DNA from: Hanamia caeni
GTDB lineage: Bacteria; Bacteroidota; Bacteroidia; Chitinophagales; Chitinophagaceae
Direction of reading: 5' to 3'
Length of the DNA stretch: 64,000 nucleotides
NCBI RefSeq assembly: GCF_003721595.1
Contig: NZ_RJJR01000013.1
Coordinates: forward strand, 161,405 to 225,404
Shown: positions 1 through 8,477 of the stretch, in pieces
Layout: every line of letters begins with the position of its first letter
Position numbering within the stretch: position 1 is the first letter of the stretch
Position numbers and translations under genes: made by a program
The notes under the pieces: model-generated
Database searches by the model: none
What the model was told of the DNA's origin: nothing
Seen by the model: the letters and a program-made list of their open reading frames with translations, nothing else

Positions 1-390
1 GATATGTTTGGCGGCAATTCCAACTGGCGCGGCCCGGTATGGATGCCGGTAAATTATTTATTCATAAATGCACTTAAAACTTTTGGTTTTTTTTACAAAG
101 ATGATTTAAAAGTGGAGTGCCCGGTTGGCTCGGGGAAATACTTATCATTAACCGAAGTGAGCAAAAATATCACCGCAAGGTTGTTGCATATTTTTGAAAA
201 AAATGAGGCTAACGAAAGACCGTGCAATGGGGAGTACAACTGGTTTTATAAAAAAGATGAAAATAAAGATCTTGTTTTATTTAATGAATATTTTCATGGC
301 AATACGCTTCGTGGATTAGGCGCAAGCCACCAGACAGGATGGACCGCCTTAATCGCCAATTTAATCCTTGATCTGAAAGAGGATAAATGA
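1..390 (+). CDS. GH63/MGH1-like glucosidase, C-terminal end (partial)
   Basis: The reading frame is open at the left edge, so only the last 129 codons are visible. The segment reads like the C-terminal part of the (alpha/alpha)6 catalytic barrel of GH63-like bacterial glucosidases: the stretch GGNSNWRGPVWMPVNYL is typical of that family, as is the late GLGASHQTGWTALIANL helix. Such proteins hydrolyse alpha-glucosidic or mannosylglycerate-type linkages and are usually around 880 residues in Bacteroidota. The exact substrate cannot be read from this fragment. The stop codon lies one base before the converging rlmD stop, so the two genes converge tail to tail. Confidence 0.75.
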   Translation, partial: DMFGGNSNWRGPVWMPVNYLFINALKTFGFFYKDDLKVECPVGSGKYLSLTEVSKNITARLLHIFEKNEANERPCNGEYNWFYKKDENKDLVLFNEYFHGNTLRGLGASHQTGWTALIANLILDLKEDK

Positions 391-391
391 T

Positions 392-1798
392 TTATTTTTT
401 TAGTGATAGCAGTGCAACCGATTCGATGTGATGCGTATGCGGAAACATATCAACAGGCTGAATTTTTTCAACCACATATTGCTCACTCAGCAACTGAAGG
501 TCTCTGGCCTGCGTGGCAACGTTGCAACTGACATACACAATTTTACCTGAAGCAATTTCCAAAAGTTTTCCTATCAATTTAGGATGAAGGCCTGCCCGCG
601 GTGGATCTACGATTACCACGTCTGCCGTGCCGTGAGATGAAAAGAATTTATCATTGCAAATTTCAATTACATCTCCCGTATAAAAAGAAGCCGAACTGAT
701 ATGATTCAAATCGGCGTTTTCTTTTGCATCCATGATGGCTTCTTCAATCACATCCACACCAATTATTTCCTTCGCTTTTTTGCTTAGAAAAATGCCGATG
801 CTTCCTGTGCCGCAATACAAGTCGTACACGGTTTCATTTCCTTTTAGCGAAGCAAAATCTTTTACCACATTATACAATACTTCAGCCTGCTTTGTATTGG
901 TTTGAAAAAATGATTTCGGAGAAATTTTAAAATTAAATTCCCCGAGCTTTTCAGTTACGAATCCTTTTCCGAAAAAAGTGATGGGTTCCAAATCGTGAAG
1001 GCTGTCGTTCCATTTTTGGTTGATGGTATAAACAAGCGTTGTAATGGCCGGAACTTTTTCCAATAAAAAGTTCGAGATTTTTTCAATTTCTTTTCTATCC
1101 TCGTTGCCAAACACCAGGTTCACCATCAGCTCGCCGGTAGTGCAATAGCGGATGATAACGTTTCTTAAAAATCCTTTATGCTCTTTGATGTTGTAATAGC
1201 TGTACTTATTTTTTTCAGCAAATTCGCGCAAGCTATTCCGGATAATATTGTTCACCTCATCCATCAGCCAGCATTCTGTGATGTCGATGATTTTATCATA
1301 CAATTTTGGAACATGATATCCCAGCGCGCCGCCGGGCCATTCATCTTTCCCTAAAGTTTCCAAATCCTTTTTGCTGAGGTATTTTTTATTGCTGAAAGTG
1401 AACTCGAGCTTGTTGCGGTAATAAATGTCTTTTTCAGCACCAAGAATAGGAAGCACCGTCACATCCGGCAGTTTGCCGATTCTTTTTACTACATCCCTTA
1501 CTTCCTGTTCCTTATATTCCAATTGTTTTTCGTACGGAAGCATTTGCCATTTACAGCCGCCGCAAATTCCAAAATGAATACAAAATGGAACCACTCTTTC
1601 CGGGCTGAAAGAATGTATTTGCTGCACTCTGCCTTCGGCCCAATCTTTTTTATTCCTGGTCAATAAAACATCCACCACATCGCCTGGAACTGCGCCTTCA
1701 ATAAAAATCACTTTGCCTTCCACCTTCGCCAAGGCTTTCCCTTCAGCCGCATAACCGGTGACCGGCACATTTTGCAGGAGTATTTTTTTTCTTTTCAC
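392..1798 (-). CDS. rlmD: 23S rRNA (uracil-C5)-methyltransferase, RlmD/TrmA family
   Basis: The 468-residue protein starts with a TRAM RNA-binding domain (about residues 5-65). Then come the Fe-S cluster cysteines C73, C79 and C82, with a probable fourth in the ITECW stretch. The C-terminal Rossmann methyltransferase shows the SAM loop DLYCGTGSIGIF, the VDPPRAGLHP motif, nucleophile C425 in YVSCN and general base E459 in HIES. Family members make 5-methyluridine in 23S rRNA (U1939 for RlmD; U747 or tRNA U54 for relatives), so the target base is inferred. A TAnnTTTG box (TAATTTTG, 1804-1811) lies 5 nt before the ATG, suggesting a very short or absent leader. Confidence 0.9.
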   Translation of the reverse strand: MKRKKILLQNVPVTGYAAEGKALAKVEGKVIFIEGAVPGDVVDVLLTRNKKDWAEGRVQQIHSFSPERVVPFCIHFGICGGCKWQMLPYEKQLEYKEQEVRDVVKRIGKLPDVTVLPILGAEKDIYYRNKLEFTFSNKKYLSKKDLETLGKDEWPGGALGYHVPKLYDKIIDITECWLMDEVNNIIRNSLREFAEKNKYSYYNIKEHKGFLRNVIIRYCTTGELMVNLVFGNEDRKEIEKISNFLLEKVPAITTLVYTINQKWNDSLHDLEPITFFGKGFVTEKLGEFNFKISPKSFFQTNTKQAEVLYNVVKDFASLKGNETVYDLYCGTGSIGIFLSKKAKEIIGVDVIEEAIMDAKENADLNHISSASFYTGDVIEICNDKFFSSHGTADVVIVDPPRAGLHPKLIGKLLEIASGKIVYVSCNVATQARDLQLLSEQYVVEKIQPVDMFPHTHHIESVALLSLKK

Positions 1799-1956
1799 GG
1801 TGGCAAAATTAAAAGATGTTCCTGCCGTTTGATATAAATAATTGACAAACTTTTAGAATAATCTGAAAGATTTTTCGTTTGGGTTATTGGCTGCAAGCCG
1901 CTACAACTAAAAATGTTAACTATTCCCGTTCAATTATTTTTCAAATTCAAATTCAA

Positions 1957-1964
1957 TATTTTTG
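1957..1964 (+). promoter_or_regulatory. Candidate -7 box (TATTTTTG)
   Basis: Exact match to the Bacteroidetes TAnnTTTG -7 element, 19 nt before the chosen start of the thioredoxin-fold gene. No clear TTTG is seen at the -33 position. It favours the start at 1984 over the upstream in-frame codon. Confidence 0.4.
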
Positions 1965-1983
1965 TTGCTTATTTTTCAAAACC

Positions 1984-3432
1984 ATGAAAATATTTTTTTC
2001 CCTTGTCTTTTCTGTTTTTGCTTATTCGTTCGCAAATGCCCAGGCTTATAAAATCACCTTAAGCGCTCCGCAATATAATAGCGGGCGGGCATACCTTACT
2101 TATTATTACGGGAAGAATATGAATGTGCAGGATTCTGCCATCGTAAATGCCAAAGGCGTGGCGGTTTTTTCTGGCACAAAGAAAATGCTTCCGGGGGTGT
2201 ATTCCATCGTTTTGCCCGGGAAAAGCAAATTATTAGACTTTCTTGTAGCAAAGCAGCAAATAATTAATATTTCTATTCCGGATACTGCTGAGATGATCAA
2301 ATCATCAACAGTAACCGGCGCTGAAGAAAACGGGCTTTTCCAGGCGTATCAAAAATATATTGATGAAAAAGGAAAATTATTGCATAAAGAATTAGATGCA
2401 TACCAAACTTCCAAAACCAAAGCCGACAGTACGCTTCATGAAAATAATTATAAGAAATTAAATAATGAATTGAACGATTATCGCGAAAAGGTAATTAAAG
2501 AGCATCCTGAGTCCATGCTGGCTTCGCTGTTTCAAAGCATGAAGCCCGTGCAGGTGCCTGATACGCATCTTGTAACGCACGAAGATTCATTAGCCAATTA
2601 TCAATACTATAAAAAACATTATTGGGACGGAATTACGTTTATGGATGACCGTATCATTCGCACGCCTTTCTTTTTGCCTAAGCTGCAGCAGTATTTTGAA
2701 AATGTAATTCCGCAATCGCCGGATTCTATTATCAAAGATGCGGATTACCTGTTGCTTCTTTCGCGTTCGGCGCCGGAGATGTACAAATTTTTGTTGAACT
2801 GGCTTACCGACGAATACATTTATCCAAAATACATGGGGCAGGATGCCGTTTTTGTTCATCTGTTTAATAAGTATCACTCCAAAGGTGTTTCTAACTGGCT
2901 GAACGAAAAGCAAATAAAAACTATTTCTGACCGGGCTTATATGTTGATGTCGAATTTGATTGGCGAACAGGCGGCGAACCTTCAAATGGTGGATTCGAAT
3001 GGAGTGGAAGCGCCTTTATACAACATAAAAGCAAATTATACGGTTGTTGTTTTTTGGGATCCGTCGTGTGGCCATTGCCAGCATGAAGTGCCACGGCTGG
3101 ATTCTATTTACAATGCCAAATGGAAAACTGAAGGCGTGAAAATGTATGGCGTGCTTACCGAGCCAAAAGATTTTGATTCATGGAAAAAGTTTATCAGGGA
3201 GAAAAACCTTGGCAATTGGGTAAACGTTTATGAGACCGAGGCGCAGCGAAAAATGGTAGAACAATCGAAACAGCCTTCTTATAAGCAGTTATTTGATGTG
3301 ACACAAACACCCACATTGTATTTGTTAGATAAGGACAAAAAGATCATAGCAAAAAAATTGACTATGGAACAGCTCGATGATTTGCTGGATGTGAAAATTA
3401 AAAATCAGACTGCTCAATCGGATAAGAAATAA
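1984..3432 (+). CDS. Secreted thioredoxin-fold protein (TlpA/ResA-like, DUF4369/DUF5106-type)
   Basis: The 482-residue protein begins with a signal peptide (MKIFFSLVFSVFAYSFANAQ). A beta-rich N-terminal region resembles DUF4369, the middle helical part resembles DUF5106, and the C-terminal thioredoxin fold carries the redox pair C362-G-H-C365 in DPSCGHCQHE. Such proteins act as periplasmic thiol-disulfide oxidoreductases. The frame is open upstream to 1879, but the signal peptide and a TAnnTTTG box at 1957-1964 argue for the start at 1984. It lies 56 nt ahead of a periplasmic PPIase gene on the same strand. The pair probably forms an envelope protein-folding operon. Confidence 0.85.
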   Translation: MKIFFSLVFSVFAYSFANAQAYKITLSAPQYNSGRAYLTYYYGKNMNVQDSAIVNAKGVAVFSGTKKMLPGVYSIVLPGKSKLLDFLVAKQQIINISIPDTAEMIKSSTVTGAEENGLFQAYQKYIDEKGKLLHKELDAYQTSKTKADSTLHENNYKKLNNELNDYREKVIKEHPESMLASLFQSMKPVQVPDTHLVTHEDSLANYQYYKKHYWDGITFMDDRIIRTPFFLPKLQQYFENVIPQSPDSIIKDADYLLLLSRSAPEMYKFLLNWLTDEYIYPKYMGQDAVFVHLFNKYHSKGVSNWLNEKQIKTISDRAYMLMSNLIGEQAANLQMVDSNGVEAPLYNIKANYTVVVFWDPSCGHCQHEVPRLDSIYNAKWKTEGVKMYGVLTEPKDFDSWKKFIREKNLGNWVNVYETEAQRKMVEQSKQPSYKQLFDVTQTPTLYLLDKDKKIIAKKLTMEQLDDLLDVKIKNQTAQSDKK

Positions 3433-3488
3433 TGTAAAAAGACGACGGAACACGGGTGCAATGCCTGTTAATCCCCTAAAAAATCTTT

Positions 3489-5420
3489 ATGAAAAAACTG
3501 GTTCTTGTTTTTTTGGGTTTCTTATTCACTTGTTTTTCTTTTGCCCAAACGCTTTTTACTTATGGAAATCACCAGGTAAGCGCTGCGGAATTTCTAAATG
3601 CCTATAATAAAAATAAAACTGACTCTGTTACTACGTCCAAGGCGTTGCGCGAATATCTTGATTTGTATATCAACTTTAAACTGAAAGTGCAGGCTGCTAA
3701 GGATTTGCACCTCGATACGTTGCCTTCGCTCATTGCAGATCTTCAAAATTTTCGCGACCAGGTAAAGAAAAATTACCTCACTGATACCAATGAAATTCAA
3801 AGGTTAGAAGATGAAGCCTTTGAAAGAGGCCAAAAGGATATTCATAGTATTTTCTATTTTATTAATACTTCCGCAGAAAAAGATTCATCAAAAGCTTTTG
3901 AAAAAGTAAATCATTTATCTGAGCTGTTGAATAGTGCAAAAAAAGATGCAGAGGTGATTCAGGCATTCAATGCCTCTAACCAAATGCAGGCGCAGAAACA
4001 AGACCTGGGCTATATTACCGTATTTACGCTGCCTTACCAATTTGAAAATGTTGTTTATTCCTTAAAGCCAGGCCAGGTAAGCAAACCATATCCCGCAAGG
4101 AATGGATATTTCATTTTTAAGAATGTCGGTGAAAGGCATGCAGTTGGCAAAATAACCGTTGCCCAGATTTTACTGGCTGTGCCGGCAGGTGAATCTGCTG
4201 TAAAGATTAAGCAGAAGTCATTGGCTGATTCTATTTACGGGGCGCTACAAAACGGAAGCGATTTTGAAGAATTGGCCAAAAAGTATAGCGATGACCGCAA
4301 CACATTTATGAATGGCGGTCTGATGCCGGAGTTTGGAACTGCTAAATACGATTCTTCATTTGAAAACCATGCTTTCGCGCTTGGGCACGATGGACAAATA
4401 TCAGCTCCGTTTGAAACCGAATTTGGATATCACATTTTGAAAAGAATTTCTGCCGCGCCGGTGCCTGCATCGAAAGACAATGAAAATTATTTATACAGTT
4501 TGAAACAACAGGTTTTAAGCGACAGCAGAGAACAAATTGCCAGGAAAAAATTTATTACGGAAATAAAACCTGCAGTCGGCTTGAAAAATGAGGCTGTAAA
4601 AAAATCAGATTTGTGGAAAGTAACTGACAGCGCCTTGCTGCAAAACAAACCAATCATTTCCGGGTCAGTAAATAAATCTACAGTGTTGTTTACATTTAAT
4701 AACGGCCAGAAAGTAAAAGTGGCAGATTGGCTTTTGTACCTGAAAAGCGTAAACCGCGATTGGGGCAAAGATGCTGAAAAGGCGTATCAGCAGTTATGGC
4801 CTGTATTTATTGATGAATATTCAGTTGAAAATTATGCTTCGCGGCTGGAAAAATATAATTCTGCTTTTAAGGCACAGATTGACGAATTTAGAGATGGCAA
4901 CCTGCTGTTTGAAATCATGCAGCGAAAAATCTGGAATAAAGCTTCTTCCGATACCATTGCGCTGAAACAATATTTTAACGACCATAAAAATAAATATACC
5001 TGGAGCGCCAGCGCAGATGCTGTAATTTATTCATGTAGCTCAGCGGAAGTAGCAAAAAAATTAATTGCGGAAATAAAGAGAGGAAGGAATTGGAGAGAAA
5101 TTGTGAATGAAAACGGCTCCACTGTGCAGGCAGATTCCGGCCGATTTGAGTTAGGCCAGATACCCGTAGTTGAAAGGACTGCATTTGATGAAGGTTTGAT
5201 AACGCTGCCGGTAATCAATAAAAACGACGGAACTGCTGTGTTCGCAAAAATTATAAAACTGTATCCCGGCGATCAGCAAAGAAATTTCGATGACGCAAAA
5301 GGGCTTGTTATAAACGACTACCAAAACTATTTGGAACAGCAATGGGTGGCTAAATTAAAGAAAAAATACCCGGTTAAAGTGAACGAAAAAGTTTTTCAAT
5401 CACTCCTGGGTAGCCACTGA
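3489..5420 (+). CDS. Periplasmic peptidyl-prolyl isomerase, SurA/PpiC-like
   Basis: 643 residues with a signal peptide (MKKLVLVFLGFLFTCFSFAQ). A helical chaperone-like N-terminal part is followed by two parvulin-type segments. The first covers about residues 110-215 (QKDIHSIFYF ... ARNGYFIFKNVGE). The second covers about 218-325 and is the better match (VAQILLAVPAG, DFEELAKKYSDD, NGGLMPEFG, ETEFGYHILKRI). The long C-terminal part has no recognised domain. It is expected to help fold outer-membrane proteins, consistent with the barrel gene that follows and the thioredoxin gene before it. Confidence 0.88.
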   Translation: MKKLVLVFLGFLFTCFSFAQTLFTYGNHQVSAAEFLNAYNKNKTDSVTTSKALREYLDLYINFKLKVQAAKDLHLDTLPSLIADLQNFRDQVKKNYLTDTNEIQRLEDEAFERGQKDIHSIFYFINTSAEKDSSKAFEKVNHLSELLNSAKKDAEVIQAFNASNQMQAQKQDLGYITVFTLPYQFENVVYSLKPGQVSKPYPARNGYFIFKNVGERHAVGKITVAQILLAVPAGESAVKIKQKSLADSIYGALQNGSDFEELAKKYSDDRNTFMNGGLMPEFGTAKYDSSFENHAFALGHDGQISAPFETEFGYHILKRISAAPVPASKDNENYLYSLKQQVLSDSREQIARKKFITEIKPAVGLKNEAVKKSDLWKVTDSALLQNKPIISGSVNKSTVLFTFNNGQKVKVADWLLYLKSVNRDWGKDAEKAYQQLWPVFIDEYSVENYASRLEKYNSAFKAQIDEFRDGNLLFEIMQRKIWNKASSDTIALKQYFNDHKNKYTWSASADAVIYSCSSAEVAKKLIAEIKRGRNWREIVNENGSTVQADSGRFELGQIPVVERTAFDEGLITLPVINKNDGTAVFAKIIKLYPGDQQRNFDDAKGLVINDYQNYLEQQWVAKLKKKYPVKVNEKVFQSLLGSH

Positions 5421-5559
5421 TATTTTATTCCGGTATTCTTAATTCCTTTCCTTTTAGCAATTCTTTACCAAATAAGTTTTTTCCTTTGCGTTCAGTGGCA
5501 AACTTTTTGGAAACGTTTGTCATTGAATCGTAACTCATTAAAAACTAAAAACTAAAGTA

Positions 5560-6258
5560 ATGAAAAAATTATTTGTTCTGGTGCTTAGTGCCGGATTATT
5601 CACGACTGCTACTTCTCAAAAAGTTTACGTGCAGGGAGGCGTTAATCTTGCAAATATTTCGACATCCAATTCGGGGGCTACTCAAAAAAGTAATTTGCTT
5701 ACCACTTTTAATGCGGGAATAATGGCACGGTCTAATGACGCCGAACCTATTGCGCTTGAAGCAGGCTTGTTACTGGAAGGTAAAGGGTCGAAAGCGGATA
5801 CCTACATTACTTCTTCGACCGAGGATAATTACATAAAAACAAAATTTAATCCTCTTTATCTGCAATTGCCGGTAAACTTAATAGTTAGATTACCGCTGCA
5901 AAGCAGCTCGAATATTTTTTTCAATGCAGGCCCGTATGTTGCTATGGGAATAGGTGGAAAAGCTAAAACAGAAACAAAAATTATGGGAAATGTTACAAAA
6001 TCTTCCCATGATATTGAATTCAATAATGATAATCCGTCCACAAATCAACAGGAAGATGCCAGTTTTAATAAATTAAAAAGATTTGATTATGGTGTAAATG
6101 TGGGCGGAGGTTTCGACTTGAACAGTGTGATACTCAAAGTCAATTACGGATTAGGGCTGGCGAAAATTAATTCAACCCAAACTGACAACAGCGACAACAA
6201 TAAAAATAAATACAGAACTGTGAGCATTTCGGTAGGTATTCCACTTGCCAAAAGATAA
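5560..6258 (+). CDS. Outer-membrane beta-barrel protein, PorT-like family
   Basis: 232 residues with an N-terminal signal peptide (MKKLFVLVLSAGLFTTATSQ). The rest alternates short hydrophobic beta strands with polar turns (KVYVQGGVNLANIS, LYLQLPVNLIVRLPL, YGVNVGGGFDLN), and the last strand ends VSISVGIPLAKR. This is the pattern of the small 8-10 stranded porin-like barrels common in Bacteroidota ('outer membrane beta-barrel domain'). The function of this one is unknown. It follows the PPIase gene by 140 nt and is closed by a hairpin terminator at 6284. Confidence 0.8.
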   Translation: MKKLFVLVLSAGLFTTATSQKVYVQGGVNLANISTSNSGATQKSNLLTTFNAGIMARSNDAEPIALEAGLLLEGKGSKADTYITSSTEDNYIKTKFNPLYLQLPVNLIVRLPLQSSSNIFFNAGPYVAMGIGGKAKTETKIMGNVTKSSHDIEFNNDNPSTNQQEDASFNKLKRFDYGVNVGGGFDLNSVILKVNYGLGLAKINSTQTDNSDNNKNKYRTVSISVGIPLAKR

Positions 6259-6283
6259 TTCAACAGCGATATATATTAAAAAC

Positions 6284-6316
6284 AGCCGGTATTGAAAACA
6301 CCGGCTATTTTATTTC
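6284..6316 (+). terminator. Rho-independent terminator
   Basis: Perfect 7-bp stem AGCCGGT/ACCGGCT with a 9-nt loop, followed by ATTTTATTT, 26 nt after the stop of the barrel gene. Confidence 0.75.
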
Positions 6317-6345
6317 AAAAGATGTCAAAGTGTTTTTTGATTTTG

Positions 6346-6380
6346 CGGTAAACCAACAAAGAAGTCTTTTTATATTTTTG
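6346..6380 (+). repeat. 36-nt intergenic element, copy 1 (divergent)
   Basis: CGGTAAACCAACAAAGAAG followed by TTTTTATATTTTTG. This is a diverged copy of the dispersed element described in the findings. It lies in the convergent gap between the barrel gene and metF. Confidence 0.45.
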
Positions 6381-6401
6381 ATTTCAGGAAGTTTTAGCAA
6401 A

Positions 6402-7355
6402 CTATGCAATTTGCTTTGCCACATTCACTACCACATGTGGTTTTCCTAACGTGTAATAATGCAAAACAGGAACGCCTGCTTTTTTAAGCTCTTTAGATTG
6501 CTGAAGCAGCCATTCTGTCCCTACAATTTCTACTTCTGCATCGGTTTTGCATTTGATGATTTCATTGCTCAGCTCATTTGGAATATCCACGTGAAAAATT
6601 CTTGGCAATACATTCAACTGTTTTTTAGAAGTTATAGGTTTTAGCCCCGGAATTATGGGAACCTGAATGCCTATCGCCCTGCAGTTTTTTACAAATTCAA
6701 AATATTTATTGTTATCAAAAAACATTTGAGTGGTAATATAATCAGCGCCCGCGTCCACTTTCATTTTTAAATAATTCAGGTCGCTCTGAAGGTTGGGCGC
6801 TTCAAAATGTTTTTCAGGATATCCTGCGATGCCAATGCAAAAATTGGTTTTATTGCCATCCCTGATGTCATCTTCAAGATAAATGCCGTGATTAAGATTA
6901 ACTGCCTGCTTAATAAGGTCTATTGCATAAGCATGGCCGTTTTCTTCGGGTTCAAAAACAGCCTCATTTTTTGAGGCGTCGCCCCGAAGCAGCAGAACAT
7001 TATCAATGCCAAGAAAGGCAAGGTCAATCAATGCATTTTCAGTTTCCTGAACATTAAACCCGCCACATATCAGGTGTGGAACGGCGTCTATTTTATAATG
7101 ATTCATTATAGCGGCACAAATGCCAACGGTGCCGGGCCGTTTACGTATCTCTATTTTTTCAAAAGTTCCGTCGGGTTTCTTTTTAAATACCTGTTCGCTG
7201 CGGTGATAGGTTACGTTGATAAAAGCGGGTTTAAAATCCATGAGCGGATCCAAATGATTATAGATAGATTCAATGGTTTTTCCTTTTAAAGGCGGAAGAA
7301 TTTCAAACGAAATTTTAGTTTCTTTTGCCCCGTTTATATGTTCAGTAACTTTCAT
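6402..7355 (-). CDS. metF: Methylenetetrahydrofolate reductase
   Basis: 317 residues. MetF reduces 5,10-methylene-THF to 5-methyl-THF using FAD and NADH, supplying the methyl group for methionine synthesis. Family signatures are KISFEILPP near the N-terminus (with the catalytic glutamate), NVLLLRGDAS, YPEKHFEAP and GADYITTQMFFD, which together trace the FAD-binding TIM barrel. Length matches the family. A full Bacteroidetes promoter precedes it (7372-7402), so it can be transcribed independently of the upstream membrane-protein gene. Confidence 0.95.
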   Translation of the reverse strand: MKVTEHINGAKETKISFEILPPLKGKTIESIYNHLDPLMDFKPAFINVTYHRSEQVFKKKPDGTFEKIEIRKRPGTVGICAAIMNHYKIDAVPHLICGGFNVQETENALIDLAFLGIDNVLLLRGDASKNEAVFEPEENGHAYAIDLIKQAVNLNHGIYLEDDIRDGNKTNFCIGIAGYPEKHFEAPNLQSDLNYLKMKVDAGADYITTQMFFDNNKYFEFVKNCRAIGIQVPIIPGLKPITSKKQLNVLPRIFHVDIPNELSNEIIKCKTDAEVEIVGTEWLLQQSKELKKAGVPVLHYYTLGKPHVVVNVAKQIA

Positions 7356-7371
7356 TTTTTTAAAATAGATG

Positions 7372-7402
7372 CAAACTTAAGTGCTAATAATAAAAATGCA
7401 AA
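7372..7402 (-). promoter_or_regulatory. Promoter of metF
   Basis: On the minus strand TTTG (7402-7399), a 19-nt spacer, then TAAGTTTG (7379-7372). This is an exact TTTG-N19-TAnnTTTG match. Transcription would start about 10 nt before the metF ATG. Confidence 0.7.
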
Positions 7403-7431
7403 GAATGAATTCTTACGCTGTGTTGCGATTC

Positions 7432-8046
7432 TTAATGTATAAAAATAGCGAGAATACCCGTTGCTACCAGCGTTGCTCCGGTAATTATTCCCGCGCTGTG
7501 TTCCATTCTGTGCCAGTTTAATTTCAAAATTCCTTTATAGGCAAACCTTACCAGCAGTATCATTCCTCCTGTTGTAATAATAAGATATAAGGCTGCAATA
7601 AACCAGATAACCCAGGGCGGCTGGCTTCCGGCCAATAAAAAGTATGCCTCTATTTCCATGCAGGGAGATAAAAACATGGCGAGCACTAATGCTATGATAA
7701 TTCTTTTTTTTGAGGTCTTTTTTTTGACATCATCGTTCAGGTGGAAATGTTTGTGATTATGATGACGGTAAATAAACACAATTCCTAAACCAATCAGGAT
7801 AACCGGAGCCACAAAATGGCTAAAATTTTCGATGACATCAGCCATCTTTGAACCAATAAAACCCAACGCAAACCCAATAATAACGGTGCTTAGCCCATGA
7901 GCAATTGCGGAGATGAAAGTAATTTGTGTCACTTCTTCCAAGGTCCATTTTTGTCTTCGGCCGATGGCAATTACGGGTAACCAATGATTGGGAATGGTGG
8001 CGTGCAGAAGGCTCAAAATAATACTACCTGTGATGATACTGAACAT
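7432..8046 (-). CDS. Polytopic membrane protein, NiCoT/UreH-like putative metal transporter
   Basis: 204 residues with about six hydrophobic helices. The first carries H15 and H21 in LLHATIPNHWLP, similar in spirit to the metal-binding helix of NiCoT nickel/cobalt permeases. Helix 2 has AHGLSTVIIGFALG, and a cytosolic-looking loop is histidine-rich (HHNHKHFH). Further polar residues sit in LSPCMEIEAYF. The family (UreH/NiCoT/high-affinity nickel transport-like) is recognised only at fold level, so nickel or cobalt transport is inference. It lies 76 nt upstream of metF, which has its own promoter. Confidence 0.6.
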   Translation of the reverse strand: MFSIITGSIILSLLHATIPNHWLPVIAIGRRQKWTLEEVTQITFISAIAHGLSTVIIGFALGFIGSKMADVIENFSHFVAPVILIGLGIVFIYRHHNHKHFHLNDDVKKKTSKKRIIIALVLAMFLSPCMEIEAYFLLAGSQPPWVIWFIAALYLIITTGGMILLVRFAYKGILKLNWHRMEHSAGIITGATLVATGILAIFIH

Positions 8047-8129
8047 TCTCGGAATTAAAGAACGAAAAATAAAAAGGCCTGCAAGATACTTTCATCCTGT
8101 TTGTCTAAAAACTTTTTTATGTGGCGGGC

Positions 8130-8164
8130 AAAAAAAAGCCTTCGCGATTTTTCGCAAAGGCTTT
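8130..8164 (-). terminator. Terminator of the tRNA-shaped RNA
   Basis: On the minus strand a 13-bp stem (one mismatch) with a 4-nt A loop is followed by eight T. It begins directly after the 3' end of the tRNA-like fold, so the RNA is a single-gene transcription unit. Confidence 0.85.
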
Positions 8165-8170
8165 CAGTGC

Positions 8171-8338
8171 TGTAGGGGAAGGGCTCGAACCTTCACGAGG
8201 CAGTTAGCCGTAGCACAAAGTTGAGTGGTCGACCCTGGTCGCTCCGATTTTGTCGGAACGGCTCTATGCTATGTTTGTCCTGTTATCCTCACCCCCGAGA
8301 CAAGAGGGCATGTCTGCCAAAAATTTCATCACCCCACA
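8171..8338 (-). ncRNA. tRNA-shaped RNA with an enlarged (~97 nt) variable region
   Basis: Read on the minus strand, a 7-bp acceptor stem forms between TGTGGGG and CCCTACA (one G-U pair). U8 is present. The D arm (stem ATG/CAT) has a loop with A14, GG and A21 and looks like tRNA-Leu. A 5-bp anticodon-like stem CCCTC/GGGGG has the 7-nt loop TTGTCTC. The T arm is perfect (GAAGG-TTCGAGC-CCTTC) and joins the acceptor strand without a gap. CCA is not encoded. Between the anticodon arm and T arm, where a tRNA has at most about 24 nt, lie about 97 nt: closing stem GAGG/CCTC, hairpins TCCGA/TCGGA and CGACC/GGTCG, and a longer pairing AGCCGT/ACGGCT. The apparent anticodon GUC followed by U37 is abnormal, and TTGTC can pair with GACAA in the insert. 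It has its own -7 box and terminator. It does not match the tmRNA, RNase P, SRP or 6S features I know. Confidence 0.65.
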
Positions 8339-8360
8339 ATTTTTAAGAACTAATCAGATG

Positions 8361-8368
8361 CAAATCTA
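8361..8368 (-). promoter_or_regulatory. -7 box of the tRNA-shaped RNA (TAGATTTG)
   Basis: Exact TAnnTTTG match on the minus strand, 22 nt before the predicted 5' end of the folded RNA. No convincing TTTG is found at the expected -33 distance. Confidence 0.5.
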
Positions 8369-8477
8369 ACATAAAGTCATTTAATAGAAAAGTTTTTTAA
8401 ACAAAATTGTCAAAATATAGAATTTGTTCAATTAAAAGCTTATTTTCGTAGTATATTTCTAAATAAAAAAACCTCTT

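Noticed and set aside
8171..8338. Reading the tRNA-shaped RNA as an ordinary tRNA-Asp (anticodon GUC) or as tmRNA
   Set aside because: U37, the tRNA-Leu-like D arm, G73 and a 97-nt variable region do not fit tRNA-Asp. There is no G3-U70 pair, tag frame or tmRNA 5' motif, so tmRNA is also unsupported.
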